11,546 nucleotides of DNA. Source: an uncultured Clostridia bacterium. GTDB lineage: Bacteria > Bacillota > Clostridia > TANB77 > CAG-508. A program made the translations under genes and the position numbers. Each line of letters starts with the position of its first letter. Position 1 is the stretch's first letter. The notes below the pieces were generated by a model. That model did not search any database. It was not told the DNA's origin and worked only from the letters and a program-made list of their open reading frames with translations. Location of the stretch: positions 1 through 11,546 of the forward strand of contig CAPNAQ010000049.1 in NCBI GenBank assembly GCA_948663505.1, read 5' to 3'. Positions 1 to 6,545 of this stretch are shown in pieces.

Positions 1-1
1 A

Positions 2-91
2 CTATATTGGTTTAAAGTGAATAGAAACTCAGGTCGGACTCATTTTTTCAGATTAATATTATTTAAAAAAGTAATAAAAAGTTTAAAGTAG
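2..91 (+). CDS. Possible 3' end of an upstream gene (partial)
   Basis: The second forward frame is open from the window edge to a TAG at 89-91. It gives a basic tail with residues such as FKVNRNSGRTHFF and ending KVIKSLK. The TAG overlaps the TAGGAG ribosome site of the next gene, as in tightly packed operons. The other two forward frames close within the first 20 bases. The stretch is too short to recognise a family, and it does not resemble the C-terminus of RlmN, which often precedes prpC. It could be a chance open frame. Confidence 0.3.
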   Translation, partial: LYWFKVNRNSGRTHFFRLILFKKVIKSLK

Positions 92-104
92 GAGTTGTAA
101 TATT

Positions 105-575
105 ATGGATAGATTAAAAACGTTTTTGATATATGCGTTATTAGTAGTTGGGTTTATTATTTTTTCAGAGTTATTAATAAATTTAAGTTTAGAAACATCA
201 TATGCAAATTTAGGAAGAAAAGATAATTTAAAACAGGTAACAATATATCAAGCACAAGCAACTAAAGTAAATGGTAGAATTAAAGGGACGATCTTTAATG
301 ATGAAAATAATAAGATTAAAGATAGATATTTAAAGATAGATTTATATTCTGAGAGAGATGTGCTTTTGGGTAGCAAATATATTGATTTATTAGGTATTAG
401 AGATAATGAAACAAGAAATTTGGAAGTGTATTTTAAGTTACAAGATGTTGATTATTATGAAGTGAGTTTTGTCGAAGAAAAAGGTCCTGAGGGTGAACTT
501 CCTGAAATGGTAAAAGATTTAACTAAGGGAGAAATCTTGGTTATAACATTATTTACATTCTTAATATTTTGGTAA
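105..575 (+). CDS. Membrane-anchored protein with FxLyD-like domain
   Basis: This is a 156-residue protein of unknown function. Residues about 5-27 form one hydrophobic signal-anchor helix. A soluble part of about 100 residues follows, with the pattern of an FxLyD-type beta domain: a G-x-I-x-N strand near residue 60, then LKIDLYSERDVLLGSKY, a glycine/asparagine turn and VYFKLQDVDYYEVSF. A short hydrophobic end (about 141-156, LVITLFTFLIFW) could be a second membrane segment, although it is short for one. The ATG has a TAGGAG ribosome site 10 bases upstream. The gene lies 114 bases before prpC in the same direction, but a good promoter in that gap suggests prpC can be expressed separately. The FxLyD assignment rests on pattern only. 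The neighbourhood suggests an envelope role, which is inference. Confidence 0.75.
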   Translation: MDRLKTFLIYALLVVGFIIFSELLINLSLETSYANLGRKDNLKQVTIYQAQATKVNGRIKGTIFNDENNKIKDRYLKIDLYSERDVLLGSKYIDLLGIRDNETRNLEVYFKLQDVDYYEVSFVEEKGPEGELPEMVKDLTKGEILVITLFTFLIFW

Positions 576-593
576 TGTACAATAAAAAATCCA

Positions 594-622
594 TTGCAAA
601 AAAATTAAACTTATGATATAAA
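594..622 (+). promoter_or_regulatory. Promoter for prpC-prkC
   Basis: A -35 box TTGCAA (594-599) and a -10 box TATAAA (617-622) are separated by 17 bases. A TG dinucleotide one base before the -10 (TGATATAAA) makes it an extended -10 site. It lies about 70 bases before the prpC start. It was called by eye from the sigma-A consensus. Confidence 0.55.
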
Positions 623-689
623 ATAAAATAACAAAAAAGAAGATAAGCGAAAACAGGGTTTAAGCCTTGAGAAAGGATGAACGTAAAAA

Positions 690-1424
690 ATGATAAAAGC
701 TTATGCAAGAACTGATATAGGAAAATTAAGGGAAATGAATCAAGATTACTATTATATCTCTAATTCATTAGATGAAGTTCAATTATATATATTAGCAGAT
801 GGAATGGGAGGATATAATGGAGGAGAAATAGCAAGCAGTTTAGCAGTTCAAACAGCAAAAAATTATATAATAAATAATTTTAAAGAAACACCAAAAGACA
901 GAGATAGTATAATACAATTAATAGGAAGCAGTATGGAATACGCAAATATGGTAGTATTTGAAAAAGCAAAAGAATCAAAAGATTTACAAGGAATGGGTAC
1001 TACTTTAGAGATATGTCTAATATATAATAATAAGGCATATATTGGACATATAGGAGATAGTAGAATATATAGAATTAGAAGAGAATTCATAAGAAAACTT
1101 ACACAAGATCATAGTTATGTTCAGAAATTAGTAAAAGAAGGAACAATAACAAAAGAACAAGCAGCACATCACCCACAAAAAAATATGTTAATGAAAGCAC
1201 TAGGATGTAATGCTTTTATTGAGCCTGATGTAATGGTAAAAGGATTTTTAAAAGATGATATATTAATAATGTGTTCAGATGGGTTATCAAATATGATAGA
1301 TCAGGAAACAATATATAAAATGGCTAAAAAAGATATAGAACAAGCACCAAAAGACTTAGTTGAACTTGCAAATAAAAAAGGTGGATATGACAATATAACT
1401 ATTGTAGTTATAAAAAATATATAA
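690..1424 (+). CDS. prpC: PP2C-family Ser/Thr protein phosphatase PrpC/Stp
   Basis: This cytosolic metal-dependent phosphatase removes phosphate from proteins phosphorylated by the partner kinase PrkC, and from the kinase itself. At 244 residues it has the usual length of bacterial single-domain PP2C enzymes. All the expected motifs are visible: R-x5-E-x2-N-Q-D near residues 7-19, the metal-binding DGMGGYNGGE (D37, G38), GMGTTL (101-106), GHIGDSRIYR (119-128), LTQDHS (137-142), CSDGLSN with metal ligand D197, and the terminal DN pair (D234-N235). The ATG has an AAAGGATG ribosome site just upstream. Its stop is 95 bases before the prkC start with no terminator between, so the two are probably one transcript. 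The phosphatase-kinase pair in this order is a hallmark of Firmicutes, so the assignment is secure. Confidence 0.96.
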   Translation: MIKAYARTDIGKLREMNQDYYYISNSLDEVQLYILADGMGGYNGGEIASSLAVQTAKNYIINNFKETPKDRDSIIQLIGSSMEYANMVVFEKAKESKDLQGMGTTLEICLIYNNKAYIGHIGDSRIYRIRREFIRKLTQDHSYVQKLVKEGTITKEQAAHHPQKNMLMKALGCNAFIEPDVMVKGFLKDDILIMCSDGLSNMIDQETIYKMAKKDIEQAPKDLVELANKKGGYDNITIVVIKNI

Positions 1425-1519
1425 TTTATAAGTCAAAATAATATGAATTTTCAAAAGAAACACTATGAAATTTTGGGCAACTATGAGCAAAACCAAACGT
1501 AGTGAAGGGAAGGATAGGA

Positions 1520-3496
1520 ATGAATTTAGAGGGAAAAGTATTAGGAACTAGATATGAAATAATAGAGAAAATTGGAAATGGTGGAATGGCAACAGTATAT
1601 AAATCAATGGATTTAGTTTTAAAAAGATATGTTGCAGTAAAAATATTAAGAGATGAGTTTACAACAGATGAAGAATTTATAAAAAGATTTGAGACAGAGG
1701 CACAATCAGCAGCAAGATTAACACATCCAAATATAGTATCTATATATGATGTTGGAGTAGACAATGGAATTTATTATATAGTAATGGAATTAATACAAGG
1801 AAAAACATTAAAAGAGATAATTTTAGAAGAAAGAGGACCACTACCTTGGAAATGGTCTGTAAATGTTGCAATACAAATAGCATCAGCTTTGGAAATGGCA
1901 CATAAAAATAATATAGTACACAGAGATATAAAACCACACAACATAATAATAACAGAAGATGGAATAGCAAAAGTAACAGATTTTGGAATTGCAAAGGCTG
2001 TTTCAAATTCAACAATAACAGCATTTGGGACAACAATAGGATCAGTGCATTACTTTTCACCTGAACATGCAAGAGGAGGATATACTGATGCAAAATCAGA
2101 TTTATATTCCCTAGGAGTTGTATTATATGAAATGGTGACAGGTAAAGTTCCATTTGATGCAGATACACCTGTATCAATAGCGTTAAAGCATATGCAAGAA
2201 GATCCAATACCACCAATTCAAGAAAATAATAATTTACCAGAAGCAATAAATAAAATAATATTAAAATCATTAAAAAAAGATCCAATACTTAGATACCAAA
2301 CAAGTACAGAAATGCTACAAGATTTAAGAATGTCATTAAAAAATCCAAGTGGCAATTTTATAGATGATTCAGAATATGACCCAACAGCAAAAACACAAAA
2401 AATACAAACAAGTCAATATAATCATTATGAAAAAAGAAGTCAAAATAACAAAAAAGAAAATGCCTTTATAAGTTTTGTAAAAAAACATAATAAATTAAGT
2501 ATATTTATAGGATTAATTTTATTATTCTTCTTAGCTTTTGGAGGAACAATGCTATTTCTGAAAGCAACAAATCCAAAAGAAGTAGCTATTCCAAATCTTG
2601 TTGGATTAACTAAAGAAGAAGCAAGACAAAAAACTGAAGAATCAAAATTAATATTTGAAATAGAATCAGAAGAATATAATACAGAAATAGAAGAAAATCA
2701 TATAATTAGCCAAAATCCTGAATATATAGAAAAATATAACAATGTAAAAGAAGGAAGCACAATTAAAGTTGTAATTAGTAAAGGAACTGAAAAGACAACT
2801 GTTCCAAAAGTTGTTGGAATGAAAGAAGATGAAGCTATAGAAGCTTTAGAAAAGGCTAAATTAAAAGTTGAAGTTATTGAAGAAACAAGTAAAAAGATAC
2901 AAGAAGGTTATGTTATAAGTCAAGAAACTGATGCTAATACAGAAGCTGCTGCAGGAGATACAATTAAAATACATGTTAGTACAGGAACAGGTATAAAACA
3001 AGTTACCATGATAGATGTTACAGGAAAACTAGAGGCAGATGCTAAATCATCTATAGAAGCATTAGGTCTTAAAGTAAACATTGGATATAATGAAGATAAT
3101 TCAAAAGATAATGGAATTGTTTTAAAACAAAGTCTAGAAGTTGGTAAAGTAGTTGATGAAGGAACTACTGTTACAATTACAGTAAATAAAATAGCTGAAA
3201 TGAAATCAGTACCAATAAATGTAAATGTTAAATCATTATTAGATGGTAATATTTATGAAGAACCTAAAGAAAATACTACAGATGAAAAGGTTGTTAAATC
3301 TGTAAAGGTTGAAGTTGTTGTTGGTAATGACAAAATCTATTCTCAAACTGTAAAGGCTTCCGAAACTTCTATAAATGCAGGTACTGCTAAAGGTACAGGT
3401 ACAACAACTGTAAAAGTTTATATTGATGGAGTTTTGAAAAATGATGGTGGTTACCAGCTTATTTATAATAATGTAAATTCATATACAGCAGAATAA
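1520..3496 (+). CDS. prkC: PASTA-domain Ser/Thr protein kinase PrkC/Stk
   Basis: This membrane kinase senses muropeptides or lipid II through extracellular PASTA repeats and phosphorylates envelope, translation and division proteins. I start it at ATG 1520 (658 residues). A GGGAAGGA ribosome site lies 5 bases upstream, and the first residues then fit the family; an in-frame GTG at 1502 would add six residues and lies within this ribosome site. The kinase domain covers about residues 10-275: glycine loop GNGGMATVY (19-27), lysine K41, E60, HRDIKPHN (134-141, catalytic D136), DFG (154-156), and an activation loop rich in Ser/Thr before GSVHYFSPE. A polar linker leads to one transmembrane helix (about 326-348). 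Three PASTA repeats follow at about 354-421, 424-490 and 493-560. About 97 further residues form a beta-rich C-terminal domain, comparable to the Ig-like tail of Bacillus PrkC. A terminator follows. Confidence 0.96.
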   Translation: MNLEGKVLGTRYEIIEKIGNGGMATVYKSMDLVLKRYVAVKILRDEFTTDEEFIKRFETEAQSAARLTHPNIVSIYDVGVDNGIYYIVMELIQGKTLKEIILEERGPLPWKWSVNVAIQIASALEMAHKNNIVHRDIKPHNIIITEDGIAKVTDFGIAKAVSNSTITAFGTTIGSVHYFSPEHARGGYTDAKSDLYSLGVVLYEMVTGKVPFDADTPVSIALKHMQEDPIPPIQENNNLPEAINKIILKSLKKDPILRYQTSTEMLQDLRMSLKNPSGNFIDDSEYDPTAKTQKIQTSQYNHYEKRSQNNKKENAFISFVKKHNKLSIFIGLILLFFLAFGGTMLFLKATNPKEVAIPNLVGLTKEEARQKTEESKLIFEIESEEYNTEIEENHIISQNPEYIEKYNNVKEGSTIKVVISKGTEKTTVPKVVGMKEDEAIEALEKAKLKVEVIEETSKKIQEGYVISQETDANTEAAAGDTIKIHVSTGTGIKQVTMIDVTGKLEADAKSSIEALGLKVNIGYNEDNSKDNGIVLKQSLEVGKVVDEGTTVTITVNKIAEMKSVPINVNVKSLLDGNIYEEPKENTTDEKVVKSVKVEVVVGNDKIYSQTVKASETSINAGTAKGTGTTTVKVYIDGVLKNDGGYQLIYNNVNSYTAE

Positions 3497-3556
3497 GATA
3501 AAAGAGGCATAAAAAAACTAGCATGTAAAAGTTTATTTTAAAAAAGATTAGAATAG

Positions 3557-3609
3557 AAAAATAGGTCAAAAAAGAAGTTTTCAAAATACTTTTCTGGCTT
3601 ATTTTTTTT
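3557..3609 (+). terminator. Rho-independent terminator after prkC
   Basis: The arm AAAAATAGGTCA (3557-3568) pairs with TGGCTTATTTTT (3595-3606), using two G-U pairs. An inner AAAAG/CTTTT stem extends it past one mismatch. A run of T follows directly. It lies 60 bases after the prkC stop and should separate the kinase operon from the accessory DNA downstream. Confidence 0.7.
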
Positions 3610-3618
3610 ACTATTTTC

Positions 3619-3647
3619 TATACATTTTTTTATAATAATGTTATAAT
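3619..3647 (+). promoter_or_regulatory. Promoter-like site reading into gene debris
   Basis: TATACA (3619-3624) and TATAAT (3642-3647) are 17 bases apart, with an extended TG at 3639-3640. The -10 box is perfect and the -35 matches 4 of 6. No intact gene follows. It may be the relic promoter of a lost gene, or the original promoter of whatever once followed prkC. Confidence 0.45.
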
Positions 3648-3658
3648 GAGGGCGATAA

Positions 3659-3860
3659 CTAAGTATAAATTCAGCAGAAGAATTAAAGCAAATTGGAAGT
3701 AAAGATACTTGGTTTATATTAAAATTAAAATATCTAGAAATATGTTTAGTACATTTATATACTCTTGAAGGAGCAATTACTGATACAGAATGTAATCAGT
3801 TATCAGAAGAAACAAAAAAAGATTTAAAAGTATTACAGATCAATGGAAAAACTAAAAAAT
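3659..3860 (+). pseudogene. Unrecognised gene fragment without a start
   Basis: This frame is open from a TAA at 3656-3658 and reads plausible protein: SAEELKQIGSKDTWFILKL, then YLEICLVHLYTLEGAITD, then a charged stretch with SEETKKDLKVL. No ATG, GTG or TTG lies in frame near its beginning, and there is no ribosome site, so it looks cut at the 5' end. The frame stays open to about 3958, but there it overlaps the better-supported fragment at 3885, so its real coding part probably ends near 3860. The family is not recognised. A chance open frame is possible. Confidence 0.35.
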
Positions 3861-3884
3861 CTAATTTGAAAAGGAGTAATAATT

Positions 3885-4007
3885 ATGAGAGATGCAGAAA
3901 AAATTATTGGAAATATGATAGACAAGCAAAGCATTTGCTATATAAGTTCAATTGATAAAGATGGATTCCCAAATACCAAAGCAATGCTAAAACCTAGAAA
4001 AAGATAA
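3885..4007 (+). pseudogene. Truncated pyridoxamine 5'-phosphate oxidase-like protein
   Basis: An ATG with a clear AAGGAG site (3871-3876) opens a 40-codon frame. Its residues MRDAEKIIGNMIDKQ, YISSIDKDGFPN and TKAMLKPRK match the start of clostridial PNPOx-like flavoproteins (general stress protein 26 type). Such proteins normally run to about 130-160 residues. Here the frame stops at TAA 4005-4007, just after the first beta strands, and no remainder of the family is found downstream. The sequence after about 3995 belongs to a different open frame, so this is a stump left by deletion or recombination. It is transcribable and translatable but should not fold into a working flavin-binding split barrel. 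The family call rests on recognition of the N-terminal pattern. Confidence 0.65.
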
Positions 4008-4227
4008 AGAATTTAATGGTTTAGCAAGAATAACATTAGAAAAATGCGAAGAATATTATGTAATTACATGTGGGGTATGTGGTATGGTTCATACTGTTTT
4101 TTGCAATAAATATAAAAAAGATACAATATATGAAAATATGAAAAGAGATTTGCAAGAATTTTTACTTAAAGAAACCACAGAAGATGAAGAAATAAAATTT
4201 TATGAGGAATTTACTAGTAAATATTGA
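3994..4227 (+). pseudogene. 3' fragment of an unrecognised gene
   Basis: This 77-codon frame starts abruptly inside the end of the PNPOx-like stump, one base out of its frame, and ends at TGA 4225-4227. It reads LEKDKEFNGLARITLEKC, then EEYYVITCGVCGMVHTVFCN (three close cysteines plus one), then an acidic tail with TTEDEEIKFYEEFTSKY. The first in-frame ATG is far inside, so the 5' part is missing. The codon pattern and tail look like real protein, but I do not recognise the family. The join with the fragment at 3885 marks a deletion or recombination point near 3993-4000. Confidence 0.5.
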
Positions 4228-4289
4228 AATAAATGATTTTACAAATTTATAAAAAAGATAACTTACAATAAATAGGGCAGATAATTAAG

Positions 4290-4319
4290 TTGAAAATTAT
4301 TTGTCCTTTATGCTATAAT
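4290..4319 (+). promoter_or_regulatory. Promoter for the MFS permease gene
   Basis: TTGAAA (4290-4295) and TATAAT (4314-4319) are 18 bases apart, with an extended TG at 4311-4312. It lies about 44 bases before the permease start. This is among the strongest promoter matches in the window. Confidence 0.65.
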
Positions 4320-4362
4320 CGAAACACAAGATAGTAAGTTGTAGGGGAGATTGTAATTTGAA

Positions 4363-5580
4363 ATGGAACAAAATATAAAGAAAATAAAGCGAAGTATAAA
4401 TATATATCCAATATTTGCATCTTTTACAGGGGATATGATATTTTTCGTACCAATAGATACTTTATTTCTAACATTAGTAAAAGGACTAAATGCAAGTCAA
4501 ATAACAGCAATGACTATGGTAGCTTTAATTATATGTATAATATCACAAAAGGCTATACTAGCAACTGTAAAAAAGATAGGCAATGTAAATTCTTTAAGAT
4601 TAGGTACGATATTAATGTTAATTGCAGCATTAGTATTAACATTTGGAAAATCATTTGTTTTAATGTTGTTATATAGAAGTATAAACGAAATAGCATTTAT
4701 GTTCTTAAATATGGATGAAATTATTTTAAAAAGTAATCTAAATGCAGTAAATAGAAAAGATGATTATTATAAAATAAGAAACAAATCAAAAATAATGTAC
4801 TCAATTATAACTTTACTTACAGCATTAGTAGCAGGAAAATTATTTAATATAAATCAATATTTGCCAATGTATTTGTCAATTATAGTATATATATTATTAG
4901 TTGGACTTGCATTTATGTACTACGAAGCAAAAGCAAATGAAACTAAAGTAATTAAAGAGAATAAAAAGAAAATAAAAATAACATCAGTTATATTTTTAGT
5001 AATATTATCTAATGCAGTATTTTATTCAATTATAAAAATGGGGCAGAACAATAGTAAATTATTTATGCAATATGATTTTCAAAAATTCTTGTCAATTGAG
5101 ATGGTAACATACTATATAACAACAATAGTATTTATTTCAAGAATTGCAAGATTAGTAGGAAATATAGTATTTGGAAAAGTATATTCAAAAATAAAAGATA
5201 AGATGAGTATAGTATTAACAATTTGTTTAAGTATGGCATTTCTATTATTAATTATAGGACATTATATTAACGTAGAATTTATATATAAAGTAATAATAAT
5301 GTCATTAGGATTTTTCCTAATACTAGCAACAAGAGATTCTTTTCAAATATATATTGAAGATGTGGCATTAAGTATTTCTAATAAAGATGAACAACAAAAA
5401 GTTGTAATAGATATAGAAGTTTATAGAAGACTAGGAACACTAATTTTAAGTGCAATTTTCACACTAATTTTAATGAAATATGAGTTAATAGTAATAGAGT
5501 TTATTTTATTAGCTTTAAGTATTGGAGAAATATTTGTTAATAAGAAATTGTGTGATAAGTTAAAGTCATACGAAATGTAA
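4363..5580 (+). CDS. MFS-type membrane transporter
   Basis: This 405-residue integral membrane protein has about 11-12 hydrophobic stretches, the size and layout of a major facilitator permease. The N-terminus reads NIYPIFASFTGDMIFFVP and then TLFLTLVKGLNASQIT, a common opening in clostridial MFS proteins (helix 1, then loop to helix 2). A basic cytoplasmic loop near residues 185-205 (KANETKVIKENKKKIKI) would separate the two six-helix halves. The substrate cannot be read from the sequence; drug or small-molecule export is a guess. ATG 4363 is the only usable start, because the frame is closed just upstream. The AGGGGAGA ribosome site sits about 13 bases away, longer than usual, so translation may be modest. 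The gene appears to be transcribed alone from its own promoter, and a fresh promoter follows before the next gene. Confidence 0.8.
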   Translation: MEQNIKKIKRSINIYPIFASFTGDMIFFVPIDTLFLTLVKGLNASQITAMTMVALIICIISQKAILATVKKIGNVNSLRLGTILMLIAALVLTFGKSFVLMLLYRSINEIAFMFLNMDEIILKSNLNAVNRKDDYYKIRNKSKIMYSIITLLTALVAGKLFNINQYLPMYLSIIVYILLVGLAFMYYEAKANETKVIKENKKKIKITSVIFLVILSNAVFYSIIKMGQNNSKLFMQYDFQKFLSIEMVTYYITTIVFISRIARLVGNIVFGKVYSKIKDKMSIVLTICLSMAFLLLIIGHYINVEFIYKVIIMSLGFFLILATRDSFQIYIEDVALSISNKDEQQKVVIDIEVYRRLGTLILSAIFTLILMKYELIVIEFILLALSIGEIFVNKKLCDKLKSYEM

Positions 5581-5594
5581 TTTAGAAATACTGA

Positions 5595-5623
5595 TTGTAA
5601 TCTACATAAAAGTATGCTATACT
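5595..5623 (+). promoter_or_regulatory. Promoter for the 65-residue orphan gene
   Basis: TTGTAA (5595-5600) and TATACT (5618-5623) are 17 bases apart, with an extended TG at 5615-5616. Transcription would start near 5630 and give a leader of about 80 bases that contains the palindrome at 5667-5687. Confidence 0.6.
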
Positions 5624-5641
5624 AAAATAGAAGTTTATTTA

Positions 5642-5702
5642 GAAACCAAAAAGTAACCATTAATACTTGGAGGTTTCAAACCTCCAAAACAGTTTAAGGA
5701 GG
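5642..5702 (+). promoter_or_regulatory. Structured leader: palindrome and possible ribosome-site switch
   Basis: TTGGAGGTTT (5667-5676) and AAACCTCCAA (5678-5687) form a perfect 10-bp inverted repeat around one C. The CCTCC at 5681-5685 is also complementary to GGAGG (5698-5702), the ribosome site of the next gene. A GAAACC at 5642-5647 can pair with GGTTTC at 5672-5677, which would free the CCTCC. So 1:2 plus 3:4 pairing would hide the ribosome site, while 2:3 pairing would leave it open. There is no T-run, so it is not a terminator. It could instead be a DNA operator for a dimeric regulator. The pairings are seen; a switching role is inference. Confidence 0.45.
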
Positions 5703-5708
5703 CATAAT

Positions 5709-5906
5709 ATGGCAAAAGAAGTTTTTAATCGTAATGTAGCACACAAAAACATTGGAGAAATTGAAACCAAAAATAACACCAGAGGAAGTGTAATAGGATT
5801 TTGGAATCAGATGGCAGATAATATAGAAAACAAGGTTAGAGATAGTTATGCTAATTACAGAGAAATTGATACAACACCAGAAGAAAAAAGTGTAGTTCAA
5901 AAGTAG
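5709..5906 (+). CDS. Small orphan protein, 65 residues
   Basis: The ATG at 5709 has an excellent AAGGAGG site (5696-5702) six bases upstream. An in-frame TTG at 5667 lies inside the palindrome and has no ribosome site, so I reject it as the start. The protein is soluble and polar, with no signal peptide or membrane segment. Residues 27-39 (SVIGFWNQMADNI) are the only hydrophobic patch and might form a short amphipathic helix. The ends are rich in Lys, Asn and Glu. I do not recognise a family. It has its own promoter and structured leader, and it converges on the 129-residue gene across a shared terminator. The strong ribosome site and dedicated regulation argue that it is a real gene. Confidence 0.65.
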   Translation: MAKEVFNRNVAHKNIGEIETKNNTRGSVIGFWNQMADNIENKVRDSYANYREIDTTPEEKSVVQK

Positions 5907-5940
5907 TAATTTATCTAAAAACATATTTGAAGCCATAAAT

Positions 5941-5995
5941 AAAATAACCGAAAGTGAGTCATAGCAGTTTAGATAGACTCACTTTCGGTTTATTT
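5941..5995. terminator. Bidirectional rho-independent terminator
   Basis: CCGAAAGTGAGTC (about 5947-5959) pairs perfectly with GACTCACTTTCGG (about 5975-5987) across a 15-base loop. A-rich sequence lies on the left and T-rich on the right, which lengthens the stem and provides a U-tract in both directions. It sits between the convergent 65-residue (+) and 129-residue (-) genes, and the stop of the - strand gene lies in its right flank. Confidence 0.85.
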
Positions 5996-6379
5996 GGAAT
6001 TATAAATGCTTTTCTCAATTTCTGTCATACATTCATTTGCAATACTTGCAACAGATGACCAACTACTAACTTGTAAAGATATAGGCTTTACCATACTATA
6101 CAAATCAGTTATAGTTCTGAGAGCATCTGATTTTTTGGAACATCTTAGTAAAGTATTTTTGAAATGAGTAGCAGTTTCATCTGAAGAATCGACAGTTTTA
6201 AATTGTTTTTCGATTTCCTGTCTAAATCCAACAGATGTAAAAGATACTGCATTTACATATTTCATAAGATTGTCTAAAATCTTAGAAAGTTTTGTAAACG
6301 GATCTTTACTTTGGAAATTTGGTGTATTGATAGCATTTAACATCCGTTTTTGATAGTTTTCAAAAGTCTTGTTGTCCAT
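5990..6379 (-). CDS. Orphan protein, 129 residues
   Basis: This is the only convincing - strand gene. Its ATG has an AGGAGG site (plus-strand positions 6388-6393) eight bases upstream, and a good promoter lies behind that. The protein is soluble and mostly helical in character. It opens MDNKTFENYQKRMLNAI, has a central KLSKILDNLMKYVNAVSFTS helix candidate, and ends in MTEIEKSIYNSK. There are two cysteines, no membrane segment and no motif I recognise. Its length and composition would fit a small helical binding or regulatory protein, but that is a guess. It is transcribed divergently from the tyrosine recombinase and convergently with the 65-residue orphan, so it may be cargo of, or a regulator for, a mobile unit. 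It could also be an unrelated resident gene. Confidence 0.75.
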   Translation of the reverse strand: MDNKTFENYQKRMLNAINTPNFQSKDPFTKLSKILDNLMKYVNAVSFTSVGFRQEIEKQFKTVDSSDETATHFKNTLLRCSKKSDALRTITDLYSMVKPISLQVSSWSSVASIANECMTEIEKSIYNSK

Positions 6380-6438
6380 AAAAGTAACCTCCTAAAAAAT
6401 TATTTTTACTATGGTTAAAACTACAAAAATCTAATTAA

Positions 6439-6467
6439 ATTATACTACAAAATTATGTTAAATGCAA
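6439..6467 (-). promoter_or_regulatory. Promoter for the 129-residue gene
   Basis: On the - strand, TTGCAT (plus 6462-6467) and a perfect TATAAT (plus 6439-6444) are 17 bases apart. The -35 box overlaps an ATG at 6462 that could be mistaken for the recombinase start. Confidence 0.6.
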
Positions 6468-6545
6468 ATTGAACAAGAATACAATATAATAGATTTAAGT
6501 AGTTCTATATATTGTAAATATAAAATAATTAGAAGGAGGAAAAAT

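Noticed and set aside
1502..1519. GTG 1502 as prkC start
   Set aside because: It lies within the GGGAAGGA ribosome site of ATG 1520 and would add six residues absent from the family.
1740..2285. Long open - strand frame of about 180 codons inside prkC
   Set aside because: It lies opposite the kinase domain, is made almost wholly of Leu/Ile/Val/Tyr as expected from the reverse strand of AT-rich coding DNA, and has no ribosome site. The same applies to the other - strand frames over prpC, rsgA, rpe and the Fic gene.
4260..4342. AACTTACAA (4260-4268) and the reverse copy of ACAACTTAC (4334-4342) as further copies of the 14-bp repeat
   Set aside because: They share only nine bases with it, which is roughly what chance gives in DNA this AT-rich.
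5667..5708. TTG 5667 as start of the 65-residue gene, or of a leader peptide
   Set aside because: The TTG is inside the palindrome and has no ribosome site; ATG 5709 has AAGGAGG at ideal spacing.
6462..6545. ATG 6462 as recombinase start
   Set aside because: It has no ribosome site and overlaps the divergent promoter; TTG 6546 has an excellent site.
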